A stretch of 64,000 bases of DNA from Scolanthus callimorphus (Eukaryota > Cnidaria > Anthozoa > Actiniaria > Edwardsiidae). The stretch spans positions 4,563,169-4,627,168 of the forward strand of contig CM066913.1 in the NCBI GenBank assembly GCA_033964015.1, written 5' to 3'. The notes below the pieces were generated by a model. That model searched no databases. It was not told the origin of the DNA and saw only the letters and a program-made list of their open reading frames with translations. The position numbers and the translations under genes were made by a program. Positions 40,560 through 52,049 of the stretch are shown here, one piece after another; positions within the stretch are counted from its first letter, which is position 1; each line of letters begins with the position of its first letter.

Positions 40560-41189
40560 TAATAAATCAGTTCTACCAGTAGCCAGCTGCTAGTACTTTG
40601 AATCCTGTAGGACTGCATATTATGTTCCTGCATTTACTTTGCTTTTGGTCAAACGATTGTTAGTTTGCCAACTTGATGTCTTAAGTCTTACCTTGTTATA
40701 CTTCAACAAACTACATCGCCATACGCTCGGTTGCAGCTTTACAGCCAAAAACCACTCTGTTCAAGAACAGCAAGCATGGCATGATTTTTAAATTGCATTC
40801 GATCTCCATTTAAGAGCCATGTGAACCTCATCGAGAAGTCATGATTTCATTTCCAGGTTAGAGCAAAACATCCTTCTCTCCAATCTCTCAAATATCTTTC
40901 TTTGCAGATCATATACTTTAAAGTAAGCTTGTTCAGCTTTGCAGTTTAGCATAATCCCACATCCATCCAGATCTGCCTCTATCGTAATCAATTTCTCCAA
41001 GGTTTACTAACGGTTTTAGCCTGGATATTGAAACTTTGCAAATAATCGATTTGCTTATTAATTCGCCCTTCCATACAGCCAAACAAACGACAAGAACATG
41101 CATGGATTTATCCCTGAAAACCTTCGACTCGAGTGTTCCCAACCGCCATTTTTCGGGGTGGGTCGTGACCGCTGGCCCAACTTCGTTCC

Positions 41190-41245
41190 CAATATTGTTA
41201 GCCAATCACCAAGAAGAATGTTTCTGGCTAGCCAATCAGCACTCA
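41190..41245. promoter_or_regulatory. Pair of CCAAT boxes, candidate promoter
   Basis: Two AGCCAATCA words 30 bp apart (at 41200 and 41230), preceded by a C-rich segment, lie about 100 bp upstream of an exon-like plus-strand segment ending in a donor at 41351 (GCAG|GTATGA) with an in-frame ATG at 41323. On the other strand a possible 5' non-coding exon ends at a GTAAGA donor near 40694. CCAAT pairs are typical of NF-Y-bound, TATA-less promoters. No expression evidence is available. Confidence 0.3.
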
Positions 41246-41986
41246 CGAGCGGTTCAAACGGTCAAGTTCCTGGAATTCCAACGGACAATTTCAACAGAAG
41301 AAGAATCTTCGACCGTAAGGAATGAAGAAAATGACGCTATATGCAGGTATGATCTGCTCCTTAAAACTAAGTTAAATAGCATTTGTATCCTGCTTAGCAT
41401 ATTGTAGCCATGTCTGGCTTGAAGACTTCTTTGTTAGGCTAAGAAATCGGCGATACCAGAAACCTATTTGATCATCAAAGCTGAAACCTCCAAGCTACGT
41501 TTATCGTCGTTTTGATCGATCCGATTTGAGTCATCAACGTCACGTAAATTCCCTGCTATGAGTAAGCATTAGCCACTTAGTCGGCCCCGTTTTGTGCAAT
41601 CGATTAAAGCACAAAAGACTGATACAGTCGTTTGCATCTAAGCGTGAACACATTTGCCTTTGTCACGCGCCGCCATTTTGTTTGCAGAATGACCCGGCAA
41701 AGCAGAAAAAAGTGAACCAGTAAACTTTTTGGTTCTTAAACGATTAAGGAGTACTTTTTGGTAGCCTAGTCAACTTTTGTTCCATTGGTAAAGAAAACCG
41801 GTTGGTTTGATCAGCGTCGAATGGTACAAAATATCCCCCGGTTGGGATGAATACCGAGTGGAATGGTGCTTACCATTCGCATTTCGGTTCGGATCGGCTA
41901 CCTACTTTGGTCATAAAACCGGTTGGAGTACCAAAAGTACAAATCATTCCGATCGGTTTATTCCAACTGGAACGGCGAGACAACCT

Positions 41987-42300
41987 CTTACTGCGGTTTT
42001 CGTAATTCTGCGAACTCTCGCTATTGATTTCCAACCGTAAAACCGCCTTCTGGCTTCCGTCAATCAAACTCCCGAGTCTTTTCGTCGTTACTCTTTGTGC
42101 TTTTTGATTGGCCAGCGCCTAAGCAGTGCTAAAATGGCTTCCTGTCGCGACAGCAACGTTACGTGCTGGCCAATCAAAAAGCACAAAGAGTAACGACGAA
42201 AAGACTCAGGAGTTTGATTGACGGAAGCCAGAAGGCGGTTTGACGGTTGGAAATGTTAGCGAGAGTTCGCAGAATTATGAAAACCGCAGTAAGCTGAGCA
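41987..42300. mobile_element. MITE family B, full copy
   Basis: Terminal inverted repeats read TACTGCGGTTTTCGTAATTC and mirror, then GCGAACTCTCGCTATTGATT, CTTCTGGCTTCCGTCAATCA and the inner GCTTTTTGATTGGCCAGC. The element is almost wholly palindromic and closely matches the copy at 58648-58954, so both are recent. The inner arms present ATTGGCCAG (an inverted CCAAT). Confidence 0.9.
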
Positions 42301-42309
42301 TCTCGTACC

Positions 42310-43850
42310 AACCGAAAATCCCAACCGAAATTATCGGTTTTTCGTGACCAATATGGTAAGCACCCCATTTGGCCTCGTTTCCATGCTGAATAAATCGGCT
42401 GAAAAATCCAAGATGGCGCTTATGTGACAAAGGCGAATGACACTAAAAAGTTTGCTAATTGGCTGTTCAAACATCAGAGTTAGTGAGCCAGAATGGTGAT
42501 GTTTGCATAACTATGGTAAACTTGGAGTGCTTTAGTGCACCAAAATGTTTTCTGTTAACCGTTCTGGCTGACTAACTCTGATGTTTGCACATACAATTAG
42601 CAAACTTTATAGTGTCGTGTTCAAGCTTAGATGCAAACGACTGTACATGTATGTTATGCACATGTTTAGAAGGGCTGACATGTGGCGAATTGAGTCCACT
42701 CTTCGATCGCGAGGTTGGATACATTTATCCGCTAGTTTACCCTGGGATAACACTATCCATACTTTCAGGAACAGAAACAGAACAGAATTTCTCTGGATAC
42801 CTTTATCCAATGGAATGAATAATAATTATAACTTTATTGACATTTAAAACAACTCAAAGCGAAGTCCAACTAATTTAATATACATATTTCAATATACATT
42901 TCAAGCATAAGTTCATCAATTCATCAATGAAAAAAAGGTTTGATTATGTGTATGTGGAAAATGGACTCAGAGCTTTCATTGGAGCTATTACATTGGAGAA
43001 AGCTAAAGGCGTGTAGTTTTGTGTGATTCGGCTTGTATATTACAGTATGATCCATTAGAATGTAAAATTGCTACTACAAATCTATTAAATAATAAATAAT
43101 TTATTTGCAGAATCTTGTTAGAGACAATGCAATGTCTGACAAGATATGGCAGAAGCCTCTGAAAATGAGTGAAATTTCAGATTTTAAATGGGGTGTGTCT
43201 TCTTCTATGGCGAGTGTTTGTTACCTATAGAATATACATCACACTCCGGAAGTTATTGATGTTACTTCCTGGTCCTGGGTGTACTAGTACCTGCATTCAT
43301 ACAGTATTTAGTGTTAGAAGAAACCCACTCGCATACTACCCACGAAACCTACTATGGCATCTTAGTAGAAACCCACTCACATACTATCATGAATCCTGCA
43401 ATCAATCAATCAAATGTCAATAATGTGTCGAAATACTTCTAACATGCCACAAGTGGCACACTAATCGGGGACACCTATATGTATCTAAATAAAGCCTGCA
43501 ATCTGATTGGCTCCGCTACTCACTGTCTATCATGTAATAGATTAGTGAGTAGCAAAAATGCTACTGCAAAACTTCCTAAAACTATGAAAATAAATACCTT
43601 CTAGCAACAACTTGAAGGTAGTAGGCAAGCGGGTTTCTAGTAAAACAATTAGACTACTCGTTCTTGTTTTCTATGAGTCAAATAGTGAACTCGGAGCTAC
43701 ATGCCTCGTTAACTATCTATTGACTCATAGAAAACTCAAACTCATAGTCTAATTGTTAATTAGTAGAAACCCATTCGCATACTATCACGAATCCTGCAAT
43801 CTGATTGGCTCTGCTGCTCGCTGTCTATCGCATATTAGTATCACCCAACT
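42310..43850. other. Intergenic/intronic, scattered repeat fragments
   Basis: Contains several copies of a phrase close to AGAAACCCACTCGCATACTA followed by TCACGAATCCTGCAATC (about 43318, 43366, 43764). A paired TAGTCTAATTGTTTTAGTAGAAA-type inverted repeat also recurs at 44520-44690. A possible exon at 43112-43190 (acceptor TTTGCAG, frame NLVRDNAMSDKIWQK) is too weak to call. Confidence 0.4.
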
Positions 43851-43857
43851 AGTGGAC

Positions 43858-44312
43858 TACAGTAAAAACCCGCATAAAAGAACATGTGGTTTAAGAACAC
43901 TCAGGCTGAAATTTGGTCAAAAAGGTACCTTATACATAAGAACACATGCAGCCTGAAAAATGAAAATTTTTCTTGTATAAAAAAATTGCTGCCAGTTAGA
44001 TTTGAGTACAGTAACCCACTGTGTGGTAGAGTACCCAGAGGAGATCAATATGATGCGCTAGACCATGCACACACAGTTCTACAGCAGGAATTCCAGATAT
44101 ATTTTATCAATTGTTTTTTAGTCTTAACAACTAATTGTTGTTACTAAATGACTGTCACCTTTCTACCAATCAAGTACTTGATGTTAAGAAAAAACTTTAA
44201 GAACACCTTAAGAACATTTTCAGGCAGATTTTGCAGAAGACACCCAATATACAAGAACAAAATCAGCCTGATTCCCCAAAACACCTGTTCTTTTATGCGG
44301 GTTTTTACTGTA
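43858..44312. mobile_element. Foldback element with ACAGTAAAAACCCGCATAAA ends
   Basis: Left ACAGTAAAAACCCGCATAAA then AGAACA; right TGTTCTTTTATGCGGGTTTT then TACTGT. An inner pair is GAACACTCAGGCTGAAATTTGG / GAATCAGGCTGATTTTGTTC. The two plus-strand 60-90-codon frames inside are not genes. Confidence 0.8.
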
Positions 44313-44755
44313 TTGCCAATGCTGCATTCTGATTGGCTATGTTACTAGGGGACTATTATCAATAGACCTCTAGTAGCGAAAGCGCCGATTTTGAACATGA
44401 AAACAATGGCGGCCGCTCTTGTTTTGTCAAGGTTTCTGGTGATATTTCAACGTTTTTTTTGTCCAACTAGTTGGGTTAAATTCTCTCGGCCTGCGGCCTT
44501 ATGGGCTATTGGTCTGTAGCCCTTTCGAGCTCGAGGTCTAATTGTTAAATAGATAGTGAGTAGCAAAAACACTGGCACACAACTTTCTAAAATCATGTTT
44601 TAGCAGCAACTCTAAGGTAGTTATGCTATATTGGATTTCTACTAAAACAATTAGACTACTCATTCTCATTTCTATTAGTCAAATAGTCAACTTGATGAGT
44701 GTAGCTGGTTGCAGTGTAGTTCTTCAATACATTCTTACAATAATTATTATTTCAG

Positions 44756-46689
44756 ATTGATGCTACTGTGCCATCTCTCAGCCGAGAAACAATGAGTCAG
44801 AGGCAAAATTATGGCTTCAAAAAATGCTACAAAATAGATGGAAGTATACGCAATGTCAGCCTGGGAAAGGGGCAACTGAAGAAAAGGTAACAGAGGATCC
44901 AAGTTAGATACTGTAAAGATGTACAGTAAATCATGATATTTAACAACTATCCCCCAAAGGGGAGGTGAATAGTGGTGGATATATACTGAGACACGAAGCG
45001 TTGAGGTATATATCCACCGCTAGGCACCGACCTTGAGGGATAGTTGAGGATAGTTGGTTTAGTATATACCAAATCAGTAGAATAAAATATGGTGATTAAA
45101 AGATTCAAAACACAGTATCGCGCCCGAAATGAGCCACCATTTTGAGAGTTTTCTCAAAACAGTTAATAGTGTTTGATATCTACTATTTCAGGAACCAATC
45201 AGAGCTCGCGAAAATGACTATTCATTGATTTGGTACATACTAAAAACTGATATTACCTGGTTTGGATATAAACTCATAGTGCAACTAGATTGGGTAAGAA
45301 CCTAATCTGCCAGTGTTTTGAGTAGTTCACAGTAAATGGTGACCCACAACTGTTTTTTTAAAATTGTTATGATTTACACCCCCATCCCCCCCCCCCCCCC
45401 CTCCCAAAAAAAGAGACAAATGCTCATTTTAAAGATAGTAGAGAATCTGCCCACATCTAACTGTATGTCAGCTAACCATCTATAAATTGCTCAACCTCTT
45501 TTGGATTTTACAATACCTTTTCTTACCAACCAAAAGAACTGCAAAACAATTTCTACACGATTTAGGTCAGGTTGCATACAATACTCCCCGTTCTTAAGGT
45601 TATTCATACACGTCCTTAGTTTAACCAAAATATGTCAACCTATATATCGTTGGAAAGCTTATAGAATGGACTAGCTGGCTATGACAAAAAAATTATTTTT
45701 TTCATAAATATAATTTTTTAAAGGTTTTATTAAAAATTCGGGTGTGACATTTTCAAGAGATAACGCTGTCGAACTGCTGGACCTGGACTCCCAAGTAACA
45801 CATTGTTTTAATCCTTAAAGGTGTTTCTCAAAAAACCGTGTCTGTGTTTTTTAAAATTTTGCTTTGTTCAAAAGTTATGGAACTATTAAATTTTGAAGGT
45901 AAAATTTTAGAGAATTTTCACGCTCTAAAAATTGTAAAAGTTCATAACTTTTGAACTGAACAAAATTTTAAAAATCGCAGACACGGTTTTTCAGAAACAC
46001 CTTTAAGGATTAAAACAACATGTTACTTGGGAGTCAGGGTCAAGCAGTTCGACAGTGTTAGCTCGTGAAAATGGCACAGCAAAATATTTCATCAATGCTT
46101 TAACAAAAATTACAGGCATCAATAAGTGAATTCTTTTTGCCATAGCCCGCTAGTCCATTCTATAAGCTTTCCAACGATTTATAGGTTTGACATGTTTTGG
46201 TTAAACTAAGGGCGTGTATGATTGTTTTTCCGAGGACGTGCCGCGAAGGTTCTCAGTAACCTTAAACATCTGTAGTACCGTGGATGGTCAGCCATGCAGT
46301 CAAAGCTGCCGTAAGCCACCACCTTGGGGATTGAAAATTGTGGTCGTTAACGGAGCTGGTCGCTTACGAGAGGTTCTCATAAGCGACCACTGGCAGTCAC
46401 ATACTAGAAAAGTGGGTGTTGGTTGCTTACCAGAACTTGCTACGACCAAATCTATGAAACCTATCTGACCATTTTATGGGCAAATTTGAGTTATTTTTTC
46501 AACTCCGGATATTTCGAGGCCTAAAGGCATTTTTTATTTATTTATTTTTAGCTGATGCCATGTCTGCCTGCACGTCAAGAAGAAGGTGATGTGTCGTCGT
46601 TGCAAGTGATCCCCAGAGAGAAACGGCACACAGCTGCGTCCAAGGAAGTTGACAGCCAGGATTCAGAGGACACCCTAGACTTCGAATGA
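44756..46689 (+). CDS. Unidentified gene, 3' end (two exons seen)
   Basis: Exon 44756-44886 follows an acceptor (TTATTTCAG) and is open in only one frame for 43 codons. It includes SLSRETMSQRQNYGFKKCYK and SLGKGQLKK and ends at AG|GTAACAG. The terminal exon 46552-46689 follows TTTTTAG and reads LMPCLPARQEEGDVSSLQVI, then PREKRHTAASKEVDSQDSED and TLDFE before TGA. Both have gene-like composition and the C-terminus is acidic. I do not recognise the family. The first exon ends in phase 2 while the second needs phase 0. Either a small exon is missing between them or one A is missing from the AAAA before the donor. Upstream exons were not found; a possible first exon lies near 41323-41351. Confidence 0.5.
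45590..46230. mobile_element. ~640-bp foldback element in the intron of the unidentified plus-strand gene
   Basis: CCTTAGTTTAACCAAAATAT and AACGATATATAGGTTGACAT-type arms mirror each other (about 45614 and 46202). TTGGAAAGCTTATAGAATGGACTAG pairs with CTAGTCCATTCTATAAGC. The arms continue to a centre near 45905. It is largely symmetric and non-coding. Confidence 0.75.
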
Positions 46690-47795
46690 GCTAGGCTACT
46701 TGTAGCACAATAGACCTTTTTACTGATACGGGCCATCTTGGATTCTATAGTTCAAGCAACAAATTTTATTGGATGCCCATGGTGCAAACGCTGAAAATTT
46801 TATAGTATATGCTCAGCTATCTGGATGAGTTTTAAATTATTCCCAAAGCTTTCAAGTGGCTAAACATCTAAAAACAAACAACCTTTTACGATAATGAATA
46901 CCCACGCGGATAATTATAGAAAAAAATCACGTCGTTCAACCTTTTGGTGACTTTGCACCCTGGTCATCCCATTCTTTAGAATTCAAGATGGCCACCGTAT
47001 CGGTAAAAAGGTATATTAACATTCACGCTGGTACGCCGTTAAAAGTCATTGAAAGGCAAATTCAGGGCCATTCCATTTATTCCCCTGGTCATCTTTTTGA
47101 TCCTCTCCTCTCGGAAAACGGAGTCGCTAGCAACCACTTAGATAGTACAAGTACGGAAGATCTTTTATTTTAGCATTGAAAATGGAATGCGCCAGAAGTT
47201 TTGAGAATTGCCCAAAAGCAATTTAGGGTCGGATATACAGCGACGATACTACTAGTTAAGCATTAGAGCACAACTTTCTATGGCTTTATCAGCGCAATAC
47301 AGCACGCGTGATGTTGGGAGAGACACGAGAACGTAAAATCGCACAAAAAAAATCCGCACCCCATCCTATTGAGGTCGACCCCAGGAAAAGCTACACACCC
47401 TGGAAAATTAGTCACACCATTTCAAGCGAAATTCTTCACGACTTCCTGGAATTTCATGGTATTTTTACTTATCCATCCTGGTATTTCTCCCTGCCAGAGG
47501 AAATTTCAGACTACCGTCCTCAAAGAAAAGAAAAACAGCTTGGAATTCCGGGGGTCCTCAACTCGAGGTGTGGATATTAAGTCAAATGCAATTTCAATTT
47601 TCCAATTTCAATTTATTCGCCATTTCTCTTACATTTACAGTTAAATACATAAAAAACAACTAAATAGGCTAGCTAATGCAACTGCCTAATGCTTATGTAG
47701 TCAAATATTTACCCGAGAAAGACGCTATATAGTGGCTAAATCACGGTACCACTCTTGTACTACCAACCCGTTGTTACTCCACTTCAAAACACTTA
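46690..47795. other. Intergenic, no supported gene
   Basis: A 61-codon plus frame from 46988 starts in a reasonable ATGGCC context but ends without a donor or family similarity. Other frames are shorter or low in support. Confidence 0.45.
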
Positions 47796-48072
47796 TAGCC
47801 TGCGTAGCTGGCGGTTTAGTGGGGTTTTAGCAGGTTTTTATCCGCGAAATGTTCGTAGAAATCTTCGGTAGCTTGCTTGTTGTTCGATGAGATGGCCGCG
47901 CAAGCGCTGGGGCATAGTGCGCCTGGTTAAAAAATTTTAACCAGGCGCACTATGCCCCAGCGCTCGCGCGGCCATCTCATCGAACAACAAGCAAGCTACC
48001 GAAGATTTCTACGAACATTTCGCGGATAAAAACCTGCTAAAACCCCCACTAAACCGCCAGCTACGCAGGCTA
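47796..48072. mobile_element. 277-bp near-perfect palindrome with 9-bp target duplication
   Basis: TAGCCTGCGTAGCTGGCGGT at the left is an almost exact inverse of the right end, and the two arms pair for about 135 bases to the centre at about 47932 (GGTTAAAAAATTTTAACC). The 9-bp direct repeat AAACACTTA flanks it (47787-47795 and 48073-48081). High arm identity means the insertion is young. It is a Mutator-like MITE. Confidence 0.92.
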
Positions 48073-48469
48073 AAACACTTATTAAGAGATGGCGTCATAG
48101 TCAATTAACGAATATCCACATTCTCTATTGAAATAAACTTTAGATTGTCACACTTGCATTGCTACTTAATTTTTTCATCGCTTGATGATTTTCGTCAAGG
48201 CGAGCTAACATCGTAATTTTACATATGCCAAAAAGAAGTGCTTTTTCGTTAGCACGCAAATGAAAAGGAGTCTTAGTGTAAACATGTGATCCTTTAGCAG
48301 AAACATTTGTGTGAATGCTTCATCCTTGCTCATTTCTTCGCACAAATTTATGACAACCGGACAGAGTGCGCAATCTGTGTAGTTCATTCTTGCTCGCCTT
48401 GTTGTTGTGAAAACCGGACATAGAATTTACAAGTGCTGGTCGCCTTTTCGTGCAAATTTGAGCGAGCCC

Positions 48470-49080
48470 GCAGCAGAGCGCACAAATTTGTGCGAGCCCG
48501 CAGCAGAGCGCACAAATTTGTGCAGCTCGTTTGTGCTCGCCTTTTCGCACAAATTTGTGCAGCTCTTCTTCGCTCGCCTTTTCGCACAAATTTGTGCAGC
48601 TGTTCTTCGCTCGCCTTTTCGCACAAATTTGTGCAGCTCTTCTTCGCTCGCCCTTTCGCACAAATTTGTGCAGCTCGTTTGTGCTCGCCTTTTCGCACAA
48701 ATTTGTGCAGCTCATCTTCGCTCGCCTTCTCGCACAAATTTGTGTGAGCCCGCAGCAGAGCGCACAAATTTGTGCAGCTCTTCTTCGCTCGCTTTTCGCA
48801 CAAATTTGTGCAGCTGTTCTTCGCTCGCCTTTTCGCACAAATTTGTGTGAACCCACAGCAGAGCGCACAAATTTGTGCAGCTCGCTCCGCTCGCCTTTTC
48901 GCACAAATTTGTGCAGCTCATCTGTGCTCGCCTTTTAGCACAAATTTGTGTAATGCTGACAGAGCGCACAAATTTGTGTGGAGAGGCGAACAAGGTAGAA
49001 CAGCACAAATTTGTGCTGGTCCTCCTACACGCCTCTCTACACAAATTTGTCCGAACCTGACAGAGCGCAAAAATTTGCGT
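48470..49080. repeat. Array 2 of the palindrome GCACAAATTTGTGC (about 18 copies), inverted relative to array 1
   Basis: The same 14-bp palindrome is spaced by GCTCTTCTTCGCTCGCCTTTTC-like (37-bp period) or GAGCCCGCAGCAGAGC-like (about 29-bp period) segments, the complements of those in 34790-35500. Units decay toward 49080 (ACACAAATTTGTCC, GCAAAAATTTGCG). Frames of up to 194 codons on both strands are repetition by-products. Confidence 0.93.
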
Positions 49081-49089
49081 CTGCTCATC

Positions 49090-49780
49090 CTTGTTTGTCT
49101 TTTCGGCAAATTTTGTGGAATTACTTGGAACGTCGAATGGCCCCCTTTTCAAGGTTTCAGGTAAAGTATGATATAAATGTTAATTGCCCCTTTTTCAGTA
49201 GGAACCATGGATGCTCTTTCGATATTTGATAGCCAGGATACGCCCCATTTAATAAAAACAATACTAATTCAGTGATGACTCGTTTTCGGACTATTTCTTT
49301 GCAAGAACGACCACTGATATTCCTAAAGTATATGATATGAACGTTTTCTTATTCCAGTGTCTAATGGCAAACGAAAAACGCGATGGAGCGCGCATTAACG
49401 GTCAAATAGAGGGTGAATTACGCATTTGCTGATTTAGAAAATACAAAAAAGTCCCTTTCGGATAAGTTGACCAACACCATTAACCCCAGACCGATCAAAA
49501 CGACCAATACATGGGCATAGCGTATGCTGCCTGTTTCATTAAAAAGACCGATAAAGGCCTATCATAACATTTATCATAGGTCCCATTTTTCGGGATACTT
49601 GTTTTGACCCAAAAATATTTTTTCCGAGGCAGTGATTTATCAAAAATCTGAAAAACGTCCCTATAGCAAGGCAACCCAGAGAGGGTATATTTCGCAGAAA
49701 TGACCGATTTGTTACATTTGTTGCTGTTGTTAAGTACTAAATTTAAGTAAAATGACCAGAAAAGGTAAAACACTGAATGA
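49090..49780. other. Intergenic, no gene recognised
   Basis: AT-rich sequence. A 120-codon minus frame at 49495-49857 overlaps the repeat that follows and has no domain features. Confidence 0.45.
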
Positions 49781-49849
49781 TTTTCCTGGAAAATGCCCAA
49801 TTTTAGAACAATTATGGAAAAGTGCAAAAGTGCAAAAATTGATTTTAGG

Positions 49850-51280
49850 TTGTTCACGTGACAATCGGGACACGCCTATTTTTACTCTCACCCTAGTTTC
49901 ATGTTGTACCGACATTTTTTCGATAAATGCTCTACGGTACCTCGAGATTGACTGATTGCCTACGTGTAACCGAAGTTTGTCAAAATTCTACAAGCCCGAT
50001 CTGAAGATATTTTAGGATTTATAAATCAGGGCTATAATTTATGTAAAATCAAGTGTTATGAATTAACATGGCAGAGACTTTGGTACTTCAAGGTTATAAA
50101 TTGAAAGTTTTTATAGCTCATTCTATTTGTGTATGTTTAAGGAAGTTCATGCTTTTTATTAGAATTAAATATTTCTTTGCGATTTCGAAAAGGATACAAA
50201 TGTAAGTATCAACATAATGGCCCCACGCATCAGCTTATGCGAAATTTTCGGGCCTACTTTCACGAAGTTTGCACTGATTTGAAAAATCCGTAGTTTTTTT
50301 CACTTCAAATTTTGGACGACTCCGATTGATAAATGTAAATTTTGTCTCCAAAGTTTCATATTAATTGAAATCCTCTATGGCTATCAACTATTGACGGACT
50401 AGTTTGTTATTCGTTCGGCACAAAATCGAATTCCAATGCGGCACACGTTGATATTCGCGCGCGACTGCTCTCCGAATCGTCCCCGACATATGGTAATTAA
50501 ATACGTAACAAAAGACCGAAAAACCTAAGAAAATTATCATACATCGGAGACTAGCCAAGCAAGGACAAGCCCACGTGCGCTCCATTGGAATTCGACTTTG
50601 TGCCGAACGGGGAACAATAGCAAATCCCAGAGTAGAAACTACAGAAATCGATCCAATATTTACCGATCTTTGCGTTCCCAGTTGACAGCCTTAGAGGATT
50701 TCAATTGATATGAAACGTTGGAGACAAACTTTACATTGATCGATTGGAGTCGTACAAAATTTTGGAGCGAAAAAAACTACGATTTTTTTAAATCAGTGCA
50801 AACTTCGTGAAAGTAGGCCCAAATTTCGCGTTGAGCTGATGCGTGGGGCAATTATGTTGATACTTACATTTCTCTATTTTTCGACATCGCAAAATAATAT
50901 TTAATTTTAATCAAAAGCATGACCTTCCTTGAACAATTACAAATAGAATGAGCTATAAAAAACTTCAATTTATAACCATGAAGTACCAAACTCTGGCATA
51001 TTTATTCACTACACTGAATTTTACATGAATTATAGCCCTGATTTATAAATCCTAAAAAATCTTCAGATCGGGCTTGTAGAATTTAGTGAAACTTCAGTTA
51101 CACGTAGGCAATCAGTCAATCTCGAGGTACCGTCTCATGTTTAAATAAACTATCTATCTATCTATCTCCGTAGAGCATTTATCGAAAAATGTCGGTACAG
51201 CCTGAAACTGGGATGAGAGTAAAAATAGGCGTGGCCCGATTGTCACGTGATACTAGCTCCGATCTCCCCAACTTTTGTAC
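49850..51280. mobile_element. ~1.4-kb foldback element
   Basis: Left arm words (CACGTGACAATCGGGACACG, ATTTTTTCGATAAATGCTCT, GGTACCTCGAGATTGACTGA, CTACAAGCCCGATCTGAAGA) recur inverted at 51040-51252. Further inside, TCACGAAGTTTGCACTGATT pairs with AATCAGTGCAAACTTCGTGA, and ATCGAATTCCAATG pairs with CATTGGAATTCGA. The centre is near 50490. A TATC run (about 51151-51169) interrupts the right arm. No transposase is seen. Confidence 0.8.
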
Positions 51281-51406
51281 TGACATATATTTCAGTCTAT
51301 TGGTAGTATGTGTGTTATATTGGCTGTGCGATAGAATTCAACCTGTTTTTATATGAGAGGTTCAAAATTGGTTGGCATGGCTACAAAATTACTGGGTCGA
51401 TCCACC

Positions 51407-52045
51407 TTAAGGAGTAGGCACAGACAGATTCTGCTCAAAAATTCTTCAAAAGTTGCCCTAAAATACCCTCAAAAGTTGCCCAAAAGTTGCTCAAATTCGA
51501 AAAAGTTGCTCACACAACATAAAAAGTTGCTCCCCCAAAAAGAATTTCTTCACACTTGTCGCCTGTTTTATTAAAAAAAAAAGATCAAAAATCAGGTTCT
51601 CAACTCAACAGCTTCAAAGATCAAGCAATTATTCTAAACACCATCAAACTCCTACAATATACAATAATAGCTGCTACTATTTTTGAAAGAAAAATAACAA
51701 ATAAGAGGCTCCCTTATGGAAGCCCTTTCAGGTTCCGTATCTTTGCCCCATTTTTTCTAGCAATTTGAATAGGGTCTTCACTTTCTTGCATGGCTTCGGC
51801 TTCCGCCATTTTGCTTTCCGCATACCCAACAAGGCATCAGATACACCACAGAGAACCCAATGTGAAAAAAGTGCTTTTAGCACTGCAAATTTTTTGTTCT
51901 GTGTTTGATTTTAAATGGCAAAATGCATCACAAGTTGCCATTTTTGTAAAAAAAATTTCTCTAACGTAAAATCGAAAAAGTTGCTCAGAATCGAAAAAGT
52001 TGCTCAAAAGTTGCCGAGCAGAATCTGTCTGTGTCTATTAAGGAG
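51407..52045. mobile_element. Inverted-repeat element with repeated AAAAGTTGCTC motifs
   Basis: CTTAAGGAGTAGGCACAGAC then AGATTCTGCTC mirrors GAGCAGAATCTGTCTGTGTC then TATTAAGG. Inside, AAAAGTTGCTC or AAAAGTTGCCC repeats about nine times near both ends. It is inserted next to the mirror of 33930-34160. Confidence 0.7.
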
Positions 52046-52049
52046 TCGC

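Noticed and set aside
41036..41407. 123-codon plus ORF upstream of the unidentified gene
   Set aside because: It overlaps the CCAAT-containing promoter-like region, composition is not convincing, and the opposite strand is equally open.
43112..43190. Possible exon NLVRDNAMSDKIWQK (+)
   Set aside because: There is a good acceptor, but no matching donor in the right phase and no family support.
46988..47173. 61-codon plus ORF starting ATGGCCACC
   Set aside because: No splice donor, no family similarity and no neighbouring exons. Kept only as a note.
48320..49164. Open frames of up to 194 codons on both strands (HKFVR / AQICA repeats)
   Set aside because: Produced by the palindrome array. Both strands and several frames are open at once.
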